Below, piece after piece: positions 8,168 to 17,136 of a stretch of DNA of 64,000 nucleotides. This stretch comes from an uncultured Clostridia bacterium (GTDB taxonomy: Bacteria; Bacillota; Clostridia; Oscillospirales; Acutalibacteraceae), in NCBI GenBank assembly GCA_937907605.1, contig CALCYI010000017.1:1-64000 (forward strand), read 5' to 3'. Both the position numbers and the translations under genes were made by a program. The notes under the pieces are model-generated. The model was not told the DNA's origin, made no database searches, and worked only from the letters and a program-made list of their open reading frames with translations. Numbering within the stretch: position 1 is the stretch's first letter; each line of letters begins with the position of its first letter.

Positions 8168-9523
8168 TTTAAGTATAACCGTTAATATCGACTTTGAGGG
8201 GGATATTATTCTATCCTCCTTTATTTCTTTCAGCTTTTCGCTCTGCGTTGACAAAATTATACGCTTTGCTTTAAAATCACCGTCAAGGGTGATTTCTCTC
8301 TTTCTGCCCTCGTTGACCGCAACGAGCGCCGTTTCACCCTTCGGCGTACGGAAGGCAAAGAGGTTGAAATCGTTTTTGTCCGCCGTCGGTCTGAGCCCTA
8401 TATCGAGCGCCTTTGAGCCTACGGGAATATACTTTGAAAAGTGCGCCATAGCGTAAAATCGCTCGTTTACCGTCCACTCCGAAAAATCGAGGCTTCCGCT
8501 GAGCATAGCGTCGGAAAAGTCCCTTCCGTCAACGTCGCGGTGAAGATTGTTCGTCGCGACCCAGCTCGTCCAACTCTCCGCTCCCGCGTAAATTATATCC
8601 TGACCGATTATACGCGCTGTAATAAGCGCACCCTTAAAATCGCGCGTGTGGCTCTTGTTCGGAAGCTCGCACCATTCGCTCATATCAAAGCTTATTTCGG
8701 GGTTCGGCTCAACAAGCGTTTTCCTGAACTCTCGTCTTATTTCGGGCGAGCCGTCCGCGTGGTAGGAATGGAACGCGAATACGGGCATAACCTTCTTGAT
8801 AAGCTCGTCGGAATACAGCTCGTTGAAGTAATCAACCGTAGTGCCGAGAAATTCCCCGCTTTCGGGACCGTAGAGGAGCACGGGCATTTCCCTTTTCAGT
8901 ATTTCTTCGGCGAAGATGTGATAGATTTCCTTAACCTCCTCAAGCTCGTAGTGGCAGCCCTCCTGCCATACGAAGCCTCCGCCCCATTTCCACTGCGGCT
9001 CGTTAATCGGACTTACGTATTTTACGGGCAGCCCCTCGTCAAGAAAATGCTGCGCAACCTTTAAAACGTAATCGGCAAAGCGCCTGTAATTCATCTTGGG
9101 TATATTGCAGGTGTGATAAAGCAGGCTCCCCGAGGTCTGTCCCGTTGAGGTATGGCTCCAGTGGGGGGAATTGCAAAAGAGAATTAGCGTATCTATATTA
9201 CCCTTGGCAAGACATTTTTTCATAACGGACACAGCGTTCCTATCCCTTGAAAAGTCCCAGCTTTCCTCCTCCTTTTCCCTGTCGTAAAGCATAAAGGATT
9301 CGGTGCGTCGCCACGGGTTTTCTATTCTGCAGTTGCCCTCTTCAAAGCCGCCGCCTATGTTATAGCGGTAGATGTTGAGCTTAAGTCCGCTGTTACCGTA
9401 GAGAAGCTCGGCAAGCTCGCTTTGAGTTTTCCTGCTTTTAACCGCCTGAGCCCACCAGCACGCAGAGGTTCCCCAGCCTCTGAGGGTCTGCATTTCCTTC
9501 GCTTTTGAAAGATTTATTTTCAT
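8165..9523 (-). CDS. Glycoside hydrolase family 30-like enzyme, cytoplasmic
   Basis: 452-residue retaining glycoside hydrolase of clan GH-A, most like GH30 (beta-1,6-galactanase/glucanase/xylosidase types). Seen: the GWGTSACWWAQ start (16-26) typical of GH30, acid/base Glu175 in SPINEPQW, likely nucleophile Glu283 in MSEWCE, and a C-terminal beta-sandwich of about 90 residues that GH30 enzymes pack against the barrel. No signal peptide, so it probably acts on imported oligosaccharides; no sugar transporter is adjacent. A clean promoter lies upstream. Confidence 0.85.
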   Translation of the reverse strand: MKINLSKAKEMQTLRGWGTSACWWAQAVKSRKTQSELAELLYGNSGLKLNIYRYNIGGGFEEGNCRIENPWRRTESFMLYDREKEEESWDFSRDRNAVSVMKKCLAKGNIDTLILFCNSPHWSHTSTGQTSGSLLYHTCNIPKMNYRRFADYVLKVAQHFLDEGLPVKYVSPINEPQWKWGGGFVWQEGCHYELEEVKEIYHIFAEEILKREMPVLLYGPESGEFLGTTVDYFNELYSDELIKKVMPVFAFHSYHADGSPEIRREFRKTLVEPNPEISFDMSEWCELPNKSHTRDFKGALITARIIGQDIIYAGAESWTSWVATNNLHRDVDGRDFSDAMLSGSLDFSEWTVNERFYAMAHFSKYIPVGSKALDIGLRPTADKNDFNLFAFRTPKGETALVAVNEGRKREITLDGDFKAKRIILSTQSEKLKEIKEDRIISPSKSILTVILK

Positions 9524-9554
9524 TGTTCAGCCGCCTTTACAAATTCTTGATTTT

Positions 9555-9583
9555 ATTATAAAATCAAATCATAAAACTGTCAA
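9555..9583 (-). promoter_or_regulatory. Promoter of the GH30 gene
   Basis: Minus strand: TTGACA (9578-9583), 17-bp spacer, TATAAT (9555-9560). Both consensus hexamers are perfect, about 35 bp upstream of the start. Confidence 0.8.
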
Positions 9584-9598
9584 CAAAAAGGAACTACA

Positions 9599-10453
9599 AT
9601 GGAACGTTTAAATAATATCCGTCTTATAGGGCTTGACCTTGACGGAACACTGCTTAATGAGAATAAAAGGCTCTGCGACGGCGCTGAGGAAACACTGAAA
9701 AAGGCACGGGCGCAGAGCATTTACCTCGTACCTGTTACGGGACGTCCGTATAAGGGCGTGCCCGATTTTATCAAGGGCTCGCCGCTTTTCGACTACCTCG
9801 TTACCTCGAACGGCGCTCAGATTATCGACAACAAAACAGGGCGCGCGCTTTTTTCCTTTACGATAGATAATAAAAAGAGCCTCGAGATAATAGAGGTTCT
9901 GAGGAACGCTGACTGTATGTTCGAGCCGTTTGCGGACGGAGTCGGCTATGCTCAGCAGTATATTTACGACCGTTACCTTAAGGATTTTAAGGGTACGGCG
10001 CTTGAGGACTACTTTTTCTCCTCGCGCGTTATTGAAGACGATATCGAGGGGCTGTTCAGAGGCACGGGAAGGCGCGCCGACGAGTTTTTCGTAAACTGCA
10101 CGGACAAGGGCGTAAGGGACGGGATAACAAAACGCCTTGACTTACTCGGCGGGCTTCAGTACTGGCTGCTTGCCGACCGTTTTCTTGAAATAACGGCTGA
10201 GGGCTGCGACAAGGGCGCGGCGCTCGAAACGCTCTGCAGGCACCTTAATATCGGTATTGAAAACACCGCCGCCTTCGGCGACGGCGAAAACGACCTTTCT
10301 TTCCTTGAAAAAGCGGGCGTTTCGGTCGTTATGGGTAACGCTTTCCCCTCTGTAAAAGAAAAAGCCGATATCATCGCTGACACCAACGACAATAACGGCG
10401 TTTGTAAATTTATTGAGGATTTTATTCTACGGGGTGCTTCTTGCGATAGATAA
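9599..10453 (+). CDS. Cof-type HAD-IIB phosphatase
   Basis: 284-residue HAD hydrolase of the Cof/YidA group, which dephosphorylates sugar phosphates, FMN or PLP. Motif I LIGLDLDGTLLNE (9-21), a motif II PVTGRP, Lys region near 210, and motif IV FGDGENDLSFLEKAG (about 222-236) are present, with the C2B cap between. The last 32 bp overlap the end of the convergent membrane-protein gene. No clear promoter of its own was seen; it lies divergent to the GH30 gene. Confidence 0.9.
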   Translation: MERLNNIRLIGLDLDGTLLNENKRLCDGAEETLKKARAQSIYLVPVTGRPYKGVPDFIKGSPLFDYLVTSNGAQIIDNKTGRALFSFTIDNKKSLEIIEVLRNADCMFEPFADGVGYAQQYIYDRYLKDFKGTALEDYFFSSRVIEDDIEGLFRGTGRRADEFFVNCTDKGVRDGITKRLDLLGGLQYWLLADRFLEITAEGCDKGAALETLCRHLNIGIENTAAFGDGENDLSFLEKAGVSVVMGNAFPSVKEKADIIADTNDNNGVCKFIEDFILRGASCDR

Positions 10454-11099
10454 TCATTCCTATCATACCGACGATACCGCCGATTGTGTTCATCATCATA
10501 TCGGTCATGGTATCCACAAGACCTAAATACCCGTATTCGTTCCTGTATTTAGCGAGGTTGAACATCGCGGTTTCCGCACCCTCCTTGGCAAGCTGGAGGT
10601 TCGTGCCGTGGACGGTATCCATAATGAACTCGTAAAATTCCCAGCCCGCCGCAATAGTTACGGCGAACATAAGCCCGAACATCGCGGAAAGCGTTATCGC
10701 GCACTTGCCCTTTTTCCTCTGGATAATACCCGCGAAATCATAACCGAACACGGCGCATACGATACCTGCAAAGGCGTGCATAACCTCGTCGTACCAGCCA
10801 AACTTGTCAAACCAGCCGAGGTATGAGCCGAAGAGGATACCCATAAGGATTATGAAGTTAAGCGCGGTCTGGCTTATCGGCGGCACGTCCTCGATGAACG
10901 AGCCGTTACCGAGCACCTGGAACATATCCCATAGGTGCGAAAAGATAAATACGAACACGCTTTCAAAGCCCATTACAAGATCGCCGTGGATAAATGAATA
11001 AGTCGCGCAGCCTATCATAATAATCCTTACGATTATCCAGAATATAAGCTGCGGCTTGGGGACCTTTTCAATCGGATCCCTTTTAATTTTATATTTCAT
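10422..11099 (-). CDS. Integral membrane protein, DUF2238/YjdF-like
   Basis: 225 residues with about five membrane segments (near 19-37, 50-65, 84-100, 108-125, 136-155 and 198-215). Conserved-looking acidic and histidine positions lie at membrane edges: WYDEVMHAFAG, GWEFYEFIMD and DTMTDMMMNTIGG. This pattern resembles the DUF2238 (YjdF) family, whose function is unknown. It overlaps the 3' end of the HAD gene by 32 bp. Confidence 0.6.
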   Translation of the reverse strand: MKYKIKRDPIEKVPKPQLIFWIIVRIIMIGCATYSFIHGDLVMGFESVFVFIFSHLWDMFQVLGNGSFIEDVPPISQTALNFIILMGILFGSYLGWFDKFGWYDEVMHAFAGIVCAVFGYDFAGIIQRKKGKCAITLSAMFGLMFAVTIAAGWEFYEFIMDTVHGTNLQLAKEGAETAMFNLAKYRNEYGYLGLVDTMTDMMMNTIGGIVGMIGMIIYRKKHPVE

Positions 11100-11202
11100 A
11101 AGGTAACTCCGTTTTCTCTGAATAAGTCATATATTACCATATAACTATTACATTTTCAAGGATTTGAAAATATAAAATAAATATAAATTAATAGAAAATC
11201 GT

Positions 11203-11231
11203 TTGAAATCTCGAATCTCAGTTATTATAAT
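11203..11231 (+). promoter_or_regulatory. Promoter of the acyl-CoA ligase gene
   Basis: TTGAAA (11203-11208), 17-bp spacer, TATAAT (11226-11231). It overlaps an upstream in-frame start codon, which argues for translation from 11275 instead. Confidence 0.65.
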
Positions 11232-11274
11232 ATACAATGATTTTGAATTGATGATAATTGCGGAGGATATAATT

Positions 11275-13038
11275 ATGGAAAACAGACCTAACGCACCGTG
11301 GCTTAAGTACTTCGGCGATATGCCCGAAACCCTTGAATATCCGCAGGGTTCGATGTATGAATCGTTAAAGCACTCCTTTGAAACAAATATTCACGGCAAC
11401 TGCTACAAGAATAACGCCTACGAATTTCAGGGCAAGGGTACCTCTTACCCTCAGTTTTTCAAAAAGATTGACAGAGTTGCAAGGGCGTTCAACGCTATCG
11501 GTATCGGCGAAGGCGATAAGGTAACTATCTGTATGCCCAACACGCCGCAGGGCGTTGACAGCTTCTATGCGCTTAATCGAATCGGCGCTGTTCCCGCAAT
11601 GATTCATCCGCTTTCCGCAGTAGGCGAAATCACCTTCTACGTAACCAATTCACACAGCAAGGCTGTGCTCGTGCTCGATATGTTCTACGAGAAGGTGCTC
11701 GAGGCGCTCGAAAAGGTTGACTATCCCGTTAAGGTTATCGTTGCGAGGATTCAGGATGAGCTCCCGTTCCCGCTCAATATGCTCTATCCCCTTACGGTTA
11801 AGAATAAGCCGGCTCCGCTCCCCACAGACAACAAGGACGTTATCTCGTGGAACGACTTTATCAAGCTCGGAAGCAAGGTAAAGGAGCTTCCCGACGTTCA
11901 TCCCGATAAGGACGACACCGCCGTTATTCTTTTCTCGGGCGGAACCACGGGTACGTCGAAGGGCATTGAGCTTACCAATATGAACATGAACGCGCTCGGC
12001 TACGAGGTTGCCGCCGGCGCAGGCTTTACAATGAACGGGCTCAGAATGTTCTCCGTTATGCCTCTCTTCCACGGCTTCGGCCTCGGAGTAGGCGTACATA
12101 CCGCGCTTGAGGCGGGCGGTACCTGTATCCTAATCCCTCAGTTTACGGTAAAGACATACGCGCGCGACGTTAAAAAGTATAAACCCAACGTAATAGTTGG
12201 CGTACCTACTTTATTTGAGGCGCTGCTTCGTTCCGACGGCTTCGACGGCGTTGATTTGACCTTCCTGCGCGGCGTTTTCTGCGGCGGCGACTCGCTCTCC
12301 GTAGAGCTTAAGAAGAAGGTTGACGCCTTCCTGACCGAGCATAAATCACAGGTTCAGATTAGAGAGGGCTACGGTACGACGGAGTGCGTTACCGCCTCCT
12401 GCCTTACTCCCCACGATTTCTTCCGTGAGGGCAGTATCGGTATTCCGTTCCCAGATATTTATTACCAGATTGTTGACCCGAGGAACGACACCGAGCTCCC
12501 CTACGGCGAGGAGGGCGAAATCTGTATCTTAGGTCCTACCGTTATGAAGGGCTATCTTGATAACGCCGAGGAAACCGCGTCAACGCTTCGTTACCACAAG
12601 GACGGTAACCGCTGGCTCCACACGGGCGACCTCGGATATATGGACGAGGACGGCTTCATCTACTACAAGCAGAGAATGAAGAGGCTAATTATCGTATCGG
12701 GCGTAAACGTTTATCCCTCACAGGTTGAAAACACTATCGACGCTCACCCTGACGTGCTTCTCTCCTGCGCAATTGGTATTCCCGACCCGTATAAAATGCA
12801 CAAGGTTAAGGCGTTCATAGTGCTCCGCCCTGGCGTTGAGCCGAGCGAGAAAATCAAGGAGGAAATCCTTGAGCATTGCAGAAAGAATATTTCAAGATAC
12901 GCAATGCCGCGTGAGATTGAATTCAGAACCGAGCTTCCGAAAACGCTCGTAGGCAAGGTGGCTTACCGTCAGCTTGAGGAGGAAGAGGAAGCAAAGGCAA
13001 AGGCTAAAAAGGAAGCCGAAGAGGCTGAAAACAAATAA
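11275..13038 (+). CDS. AMP-forming acyl-CoA synthetase (fatty or aryl acid ligase)
   Basis: 587 residues, adenylate-forming (ANL) superfamily: activates a carboxylic acid with ATP to an acyl-AMP and then a CoA thioester. Start at 11275 follows RBS GGAGG. Core motifs: phosphate-binding loop FSGGTTGTSKG (near 222), EGYGTTE (near 363), LHTGDLGYMDEDGF (near 445) and the catalytic lysine in PKTLVGKVAYRQ close to the end. The tail is Lys/Glu/Ala-rich. The chain type cannot be told. It faces the same neighbourhood as an exporter, an SDR and an old-yellow-enzyme reductase, which suggests work on an unsaturated or cyclic acid (inference). Confidence 0.88.
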   Translation: MENRPNAPWLKYFGDMPETLEYPQGSMYESLKHSFETNIHGNCYKNNAYEFQGKGTSYPQFFKKIDRVARAFNAIGIGEGDKVTICMPNTPQGVDSFYALNRIGAVPAMIHPLSAVGEITFYVTNSHSKAVLVLDMFYEKVLEALEKVDYPVKVIVARIQDELPFPLNMLYPLTVKNKPAPLPTDNKDVISWNDFIKLGSKVKELPDVHPDKDDTAVILFSGGTTGTSKGIELTNMNMNALGYEVAAGAGFTMNGLRMFSVMPLFHGFGLGVGVHTALEAGGTCILIPQFTVKTYARDVKKYKPNVIVGVPTLFEALLRSDGFDGVDLTFLRGVFCGGDSLSVELKKKVDAFLTEHKSQVQIREGYGTTECVTASCLTPHDFFREGSIGIPFPDIYYQIVDPRNDTELPYGEEGEICILGPTVMKGYLDNAEETASTLRYHKDGNRWLHTGDLGYMDEDGFIYYKQRMKRLIIVSGVNVYPSQVENTIDAHPDVLLSCAIGIPDPYKMHKVKAFIVLRPGVEPSEKIKEEILEHCRKNISRYAMPREIEFRTELPKTLVGKVAYRQLEEEEEAKAKAKKEAEEAENK

Positions 13039-13043
13039 TTTTT

Positions 13044-13070
13044 ACGGCACGGAAAACCGTGCCGTTTTTC
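13044..13070 (+). terminator. Terminator of the acyl-CoA ligase gene
   Basis: Perfect 9-bp stem ACGGCACGG / CCGTGCCGT around AAAA, then TTTTTC. The next promoter starts immediately after. Confidence 0.85.
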
Positions 13071-13099
13071 TTGCAAAGTTTTTAGCGATATTATATAAT
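13071..13099 (+). promoter_or_regulatory. Promoter of the EamA transporter gene
   Basis: TTGCAA (13071-13076), 17-bp spacer, TATAAT (13094-13099), RBS GGAGGGG about 10 bp later. Confidence 0.65.
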
Positions 13100-13122
13100 A
13101 TGGGAAAAGGAGGGGAAACGGT

Positions 13123-14064
13123 ATGGTATACGGAATACTCGCGGGCATAACCTGGGCGCTTGAAACGGTCGTGCTCGGTATCGCGCTCAGTCACTTTTCG
13201 GCGTTTTCGTTCACGCGGATATTATTCCTTGCGTCGTTTATCGCCACCTTCCTGCACGATTTATGCTCTGCGCTCTGGATGTGCGCCTATAACTCAGCCC
13301 GCAAAAATCTTAAAGAGGTTTTCGGCGCTCTTAAAACAAAGGGCGGACGGCTTATAATGCTCGCCGCGGTTATCGGAGGTCCCGTCGGAATGACGGGCTA
13401 CGTTATGACCGTAAACTATATGGGCGCTTCAATCGGCGCGGTCGCAAGCGCGGTATTCCCCGCTATCGGCACGGTGCTCGCCTACTTCTTCCTCAAGGAA
13501 AAAATGCAGTGGTACCGCTGGATACTGCTTATAATCACCCTGCTCGGCGTATACGGACTGAGCTATTCGCCGAGTCTTGACATTAAAAACTTCTGGCTCG
13601 GGATTACGGGCGCGCTTATGTGCTCTTTCGGCTGGGGAATTGAGGCGGTAATACTCGCAAAAGCATTTAAGGAAACCGAAATTAAAAAGGAATGCGCCCT
13701 CCAGATAAGGCAGTCAACCTCCGCGCTCGTTTACGGAATAATCATACTTCCCGTCTTAAGAGGCTGGGGCATTACAATAGAGCTTGCAAAAGCAGGCGCA
13801 TGGCGGATTTTCCTGACAATAGCGATAGCGGCGCTCTTCGCCTCGCTCTCGTACCTTTGCTATTACAGAGCGATTGCAAAAATCGGCGCTTCAAAGGCTA
13901 TGGCGCTCGATATAACCTACGTCGCCTGGGCGATAGTTTTCACCGTGATAATCCTGCGCGACACCTCGGTATTAACGCCGATAACGATAATATGCGCGCT
14001 GATTGTAATAATCTGTGGAATCTTCGCCGCAACGGATTTCAGCGAACTAAAAAGGAAACAATAA
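13123..14064 (+). CDS. EamA/DMT-superfamily transporter
   Basis: 313-residue inner-membrane protein with ten predicted helices arranged as two EamA repeats (about 3-140 and 150-300). The first repeat contains the glycine-rich GGPVGMTGYVMTVNYMGASIGA segment in two pieces, typical of drug/metabolite exporters; each repeat ends in a helix and short basic loop. Substrate unknown. Lies between the acyl-CoA ligase and the reductase operon, with its own promoter and terminator. Confidence 0.85.
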   Translation: MVYGILAGITWALETVVLGIALSHFSAFSFTRILFLASFIATFLHDLCSALWMCAYNSARKNLKEVFGALKTKGGRLIMLAAVIGGPVGMTGYVMTVNYMGASIGAVASAVFPAIGTVLAYFFLKEKMQWYRWILLIITLLGVYGLSYSPSLDIKNFWLGITGALMCSFGWGIEAVILAKAFKETEIKKECALQIRQSTSALVYGIIILPVLRGWGITIELAKAGAWRIFLTIAIAALFASLSYLCYYRAIAKIGASKAMALDITYVAWAIVFTVIILRDTSVLTPITIICALIVIICGIFAATDFSELKRKQ

Positions 14065-14065
14065 A

Positions 14066-14102
14066 AGCACCGCAGCAGACCGAGGTCTGCTGCGGGCTTT
14101 AC
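14066..14102 (+). terminator. Terminator of the EamA gene
   Basis: Perfect 10-bp stem GCAGCAGACC / GGTCTGCTGC with a two-base loop centre, then GGGCTTT. Lies between convergent genes. Confidence 0.8.
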
Positions 14103-14136
14103 TGTATTGGGTCTCAGTACTTTATAGTACGGACTT

Positions 14137-16206
14137 TTAAATTATCATAGCGGCGTGGAAGGCGGACTGAGTTGCATTTCCGATTGTACCGCCCTTAGCG
14201 GCGTCGCCAACCGCTACGCATTTAATTCCCTTCTCCTCCAGCTCCTTTGCGAGCTGATTGTCGGGCCTTACGCCCATTGAAAGCACAACGTAGTCAACGG
14301 GGATTTTGCGCTGTCCGTCCTTATCCTCAACGGTTACGCCGTCGTTTTCGATAGAAACGAGCTTGGTGTTCAGCAATATCTGAGTGCCGTAGGGCTTGAT
14401 TCTGCTGAGCGAGTCGTCAACGAACTGGAACCACGCGTTTTCGGCAACCGCCTTAGCCATTTCGACTATGGTAACCTCGTTGCCCATTTCGTTTAGCTTT
14501 TCGGTGGTTTCAAGCCCCGTTAAGCCCGAGCCGATTACGGCAACCTTGCTGTCCTTAATTTCAACCTTGCCGAGCAGTACGTCGGGCGCGATAACAACGT
14601 TTTCATTTTCAACGCCCTTTATTGAGCGCGGCCTTACGGGGATACCGCCCGTTGCGCAGATAGCAGCGTAGGGATTAAGCTCGCTTATCATATCCGCCGT
14701 AGCCTCAACCCCGCATTTTACCTCGACGCCGAGGTCTGTAGCCTCCGTCATCATATCCTCAATAGCCCAGTGGAGCTTATCCTTGAACGGTCCCGTAGCG
14801 GCGGTATTTACCTGTCCACCGGGCTCGTTTTCCTTTTCGAGCACGGTTACGTTAAAGCCCCTTCTTTTGAGCGTTATCGCAGCCGTCAGTCCCGCGGGAC
14901 CCGCGCCGATAACGACGGCGTTGAAGCCTCTGCCCGTCTTTGGCATTGACTCGTATTCCCTTTCAATACCGACCGAGGGATTGAGCGCGCATTCACCGGG
15001 CGTGCCCTTAAACGACGCATTTTCTATAAAGGATTTAATGCAGTGCAGACAACCTATGCAGCGTCTGATTTTTTCGGGATGACCGTCCTGTGCCTTCTTC
15101 GCCCAGTACGGGTCGCAGATAAAGTTACGCGCGGAGCCTACGAAATCCTGATACCCCTCCTCAAGCTGACGCTCAGCCTGCTCGGGCGAGCGGATAAAGT
15201 TAGCCGCGATAACGGGAATGTCAACTACTCCCTTTATCTCCTTTGCAAGATACGCTCTCCAGCCGGGCTCGAACGAGGTCGGCTCAAGCCAGTAGTTATA
15301 CGTATCGTAGCACGCGGAGGAAACGTCAAGCGCGTCAACGCCGAGCCTTTCAAGGCGCTTTGCAATCTCCTTGCCGGTTTCAAGGTTATAGCCCTTATCG
15401 GGCATTCCTATTCTGTCGTACATCTCGTCAACGCAGAGCCTTACGATAAGCGGATAATCCTTGCCGCACTCTGCCTTTATACCCTCAATTATTTCGGTGA
15501 TGAAGCGAAGTCTGTTCTCAAAACTTCCGCCGTATTCGTCGGTACGCTGATTAGTATTCGGGGACAGGAACTGCTGGATAATATAACCGTGCGTGGCGTG
15601 GAGCTCTACCGCGTCAACGCCCGCCTTTTTACACCTTACCGCCGCGTTAATGAAATCGCGGATAAGCTTTTTGACCGCCTTGTTGCTCATCGCGTGAATA
15701 CGCGTTGCGCCGTGGGCTGAAAGCTCGCACTTAGAGGGCGCTTCCTGGCTCATACAGATTTTCTTCTGCTCCATTCCGAGAAGCAGCGGCGTCATTTTGA
15801 ACATCGTTTTCGGGAAGCTCGGGAACTTATCCGTAATCGGAATAATCAGCGGGAGCGAATTAATCGAGCTCGTGTAGCCTTGACGTCCCGGGTGGTGAAG
15901 CTGGATACAGAGCTTCGCGCCGTGGCGGTGAATACGGCTCACCATTTCGCGCATGGGCTCAATATGTCTGTCCGAGCTCATCGAAAGCTGGGTAAAGGTC
16001 GAGGTCGCCGCCATATCGTTTACGCGGCATATACCGGGGATTATTAAGCCTACGCCGCCCTTTGCGCGCTCCTCGTAGTAATTCATAAGTCTTTCGGTGG
16101 GCTCGCCGTTGGCCTGGCCGAGCGAAAACTCCGCAGCGGTCATTACCACGCGGTTTTTTACCTCCATAGTGCCTATTTTCATAGGCGAAAACATCATATC
16201 AAACAT
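14137..16206 (-). CDS. Old-yellow-enzyme NADH:flavin oxidoreductase with Fe-S and FAD domains
   Basis: 689 residues, the three-part layout of 2,4-dienoyl-CoA reductase, BaiCD/BaiH and trimethylamine dehydrogenase. An N-terminal FMN barrel (1-370; PMKIGTMEVKNRVVM, QLHHPGRQG, ELHATHGYIIQQFLSP) is followed by a 4Fe-4S cysteine cluster (CIGCLHC, then a Cys in GECALNP) and two nucleotide-binding folds (VVIGAGPAGLTAA and VAVIGSGLTGLETTE), ending near CVAVGDAAKGG. It reduces activated C=C bonds using NAD(P)H. Second gene of an operon, three bases after the SDR stop. Confidence 0.88.
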   Translation of the reverse strand: MFDMMFSPMKIGTMEVKNRVVMTAAEFSLGQANGEPTERLMNYYEERAKGGVGLIIPGICRVNDMAATSTFTQLSMSSDRHIEPMREMVSRIHRHGAKLCIQLHHPGRQGYTSSINSLPLIIPITDKFPSFPKTMFKMTPLLLGMEQKKICMSQEAPSKCELSAHGATRIHAMSNKAVKKLIRDFINAAVRCKKAGVDAVELHATHGYIIQQFLSPNTNQRTDEYGGSFENRLRFITEIIEGIKAECGKDYPLIVRLCVDEMYDRIGMPDKGYNLETGKEIAKRLERLGVDALDVSSACYDTYNYWLEPTSFEPGWRAYLAKEIKGVVDIPVIAANFIRSPEQAERQLEEGYQDFVGSARNFICDPYWAKKAQDGHPEKIRRCIGCLHCIKSFIENASFKGTPGECALNPSVGIEREYESMPKTGRGFNAVVIGAGPAGLTAAITLKRRGFNVTVLEKENEPGGQVNTAATGPFKDKLHWAIEDMMTEATDLGVEVKCGVEATADMISELNPYAAICATGGIPVRPRSIKGVENENVVIAPDVLLGKVEIKDSKVAVIGSGLTGLETTEKLNEMGNEVTIVEMAKAVAENAWFQFVDDSLSRIKPYGTQILLNTKLVSIENDGVTVEDKDGQRKIPVDYVVLSMGVRPDNQLAKELEEKGIKCVAVGDAAKGGTIGNATQSAFHAAMII

Positions 16207-16209
16207 TTC

Positions 16210-16998
16210 TTATTTACCCATCTTTTTCTTAAATCTGTTGAGTTTTTCGTTTTCAAGCTTCCAGTAAACCGTCCTGACGGGAGGACAGATACCCATAAGC
16301 ACCTTGGAAAGACCAAAGAGGAAGCTCGGAGATACGAACTTCTTGCCCTTTTCGATACCCTTGACCATCTTTCTTGCAACAACGTCGGGGGTCTGTACGG
16401 GGAACGGCTTTTCAAAGGTTTCACCGTCAGCGGCAACCTTAAAGAAGTTGGTGTCGGTGGCAACGGGATAGAGGCAGGTAAGCTGAATGTTCTTCGGCTT
16501 TTCAACCCTTACGCCCTGCTGGAAGCCCTGAAGTCCGAACTTACTTGCGGAATAGAGCGCGTAGCCCGGCATTGCCATCTGCCCGATAGCGCTTATGGTC
16601 ATTGCCATTATACCGTCGCGTCCGTCAAGGTGCTCCTGATATTTTGCATATGTATAAATAGGAGAAATTGTGTTAACGTCAAAAATTCTCTTGATCCTGT
16701 CCCAGTCAACATAATCGAACGCCTCATAGTACGGGAAGCCCGCGTTAGCGTAGAAAATGTCGATTTTCTTACCGCCGAAAACCTCGTTCGCCTTTTCAAA
16801 AATTGAGTCAACGCCCTCGGCTGAGCCCGTGTCGACGTTCATAGGTATTACGTTCTCGGCAAAGCCCGTAAGCTTTTCCTCAGAATCAAGCGCGGGCGCG
16901 AGAATAACGTTTCCCTCGCCCTTTACGAGAAGCTTGAGCACCTCGAGCCCGATACCGCTCGACGCGCCCGTAAGCACAATGTTTTTATTGGTAATCAT
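16210..16998 (-). CDS. Short-chain dehydrogenase/reductase
   Basis: 262-residue classical SDR. Cofactor motif TGASSGIG (10-17), NAG motif in YANAGFPYY, catalytic Ser in ISAIGQM and the Tyr/Lys pair YSASK (near 147). The C-terminus is basic. Oxidises or reduces an alcohol/ketone with NAD(P). It leads the operon with the old-yellow-enzyme gene; a good promoter lies just upstream. Confidence 0.88.
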   Translation of the reverse strand: MITNKNIVLTGASSGIGLEVLKLLVKGEGNVILAPALDSEEKLTGFAENVIPMNVDTGSAEGVDSIFEKANEVFGGKKIDIFYANAGFPYYEAFDYVDWDRIKRIFDVNTISPIYTYAKYQEHLDGRDGIMAMTISAIGQMAMPGYALYSASKFGLQGFQQGVRVEKPKNIQLTCLYPVATDTNFFKVAADGETFEKPFPVQTPDVVARKMVKGIEKGKKFVSPSFLFGLSKVLMGICPPVRTVYWKLENEKLNRFKKKMGK

Positions 16999-17031
16999 AA
17001 CAAATCCCTCCGTTATATATTGTCTATATAA

Positions 17032-17060
17032 AGTATATATCTAATTAATTAATTTGTCAA
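17032..17060 (-). promoter_or_regulatory. Promoter of the SDR-reductase operon
   Basis: Minus strand: TTGACA (17055-17060), 17-bp spacer, TATACT (17032-17037), then RBS GGAGGG before the SDR start. Confidence 0.75.
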
Positions 17061-17136
17061 ATATACTAAATTTTGTTGTAATTAATAACGGATTATGATA
17101 CTATAATTAAAATATAAAAAAACAAGGAGAACTGTA

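Noticed and set aside
11203..11274. Upstream extension of the acyl-CoA ligase
   Set aside because: The start overlaps a good -35 box and lacks an RBS; the ATG at 11275 has GGAGG.
11275..16998. bai-type bile acid 7-dehydroxylation operon
   Set aside because: No 7-alpha-dehydratase, CoA-transferase or BaiG-type transporter, and the genes are on two strands.
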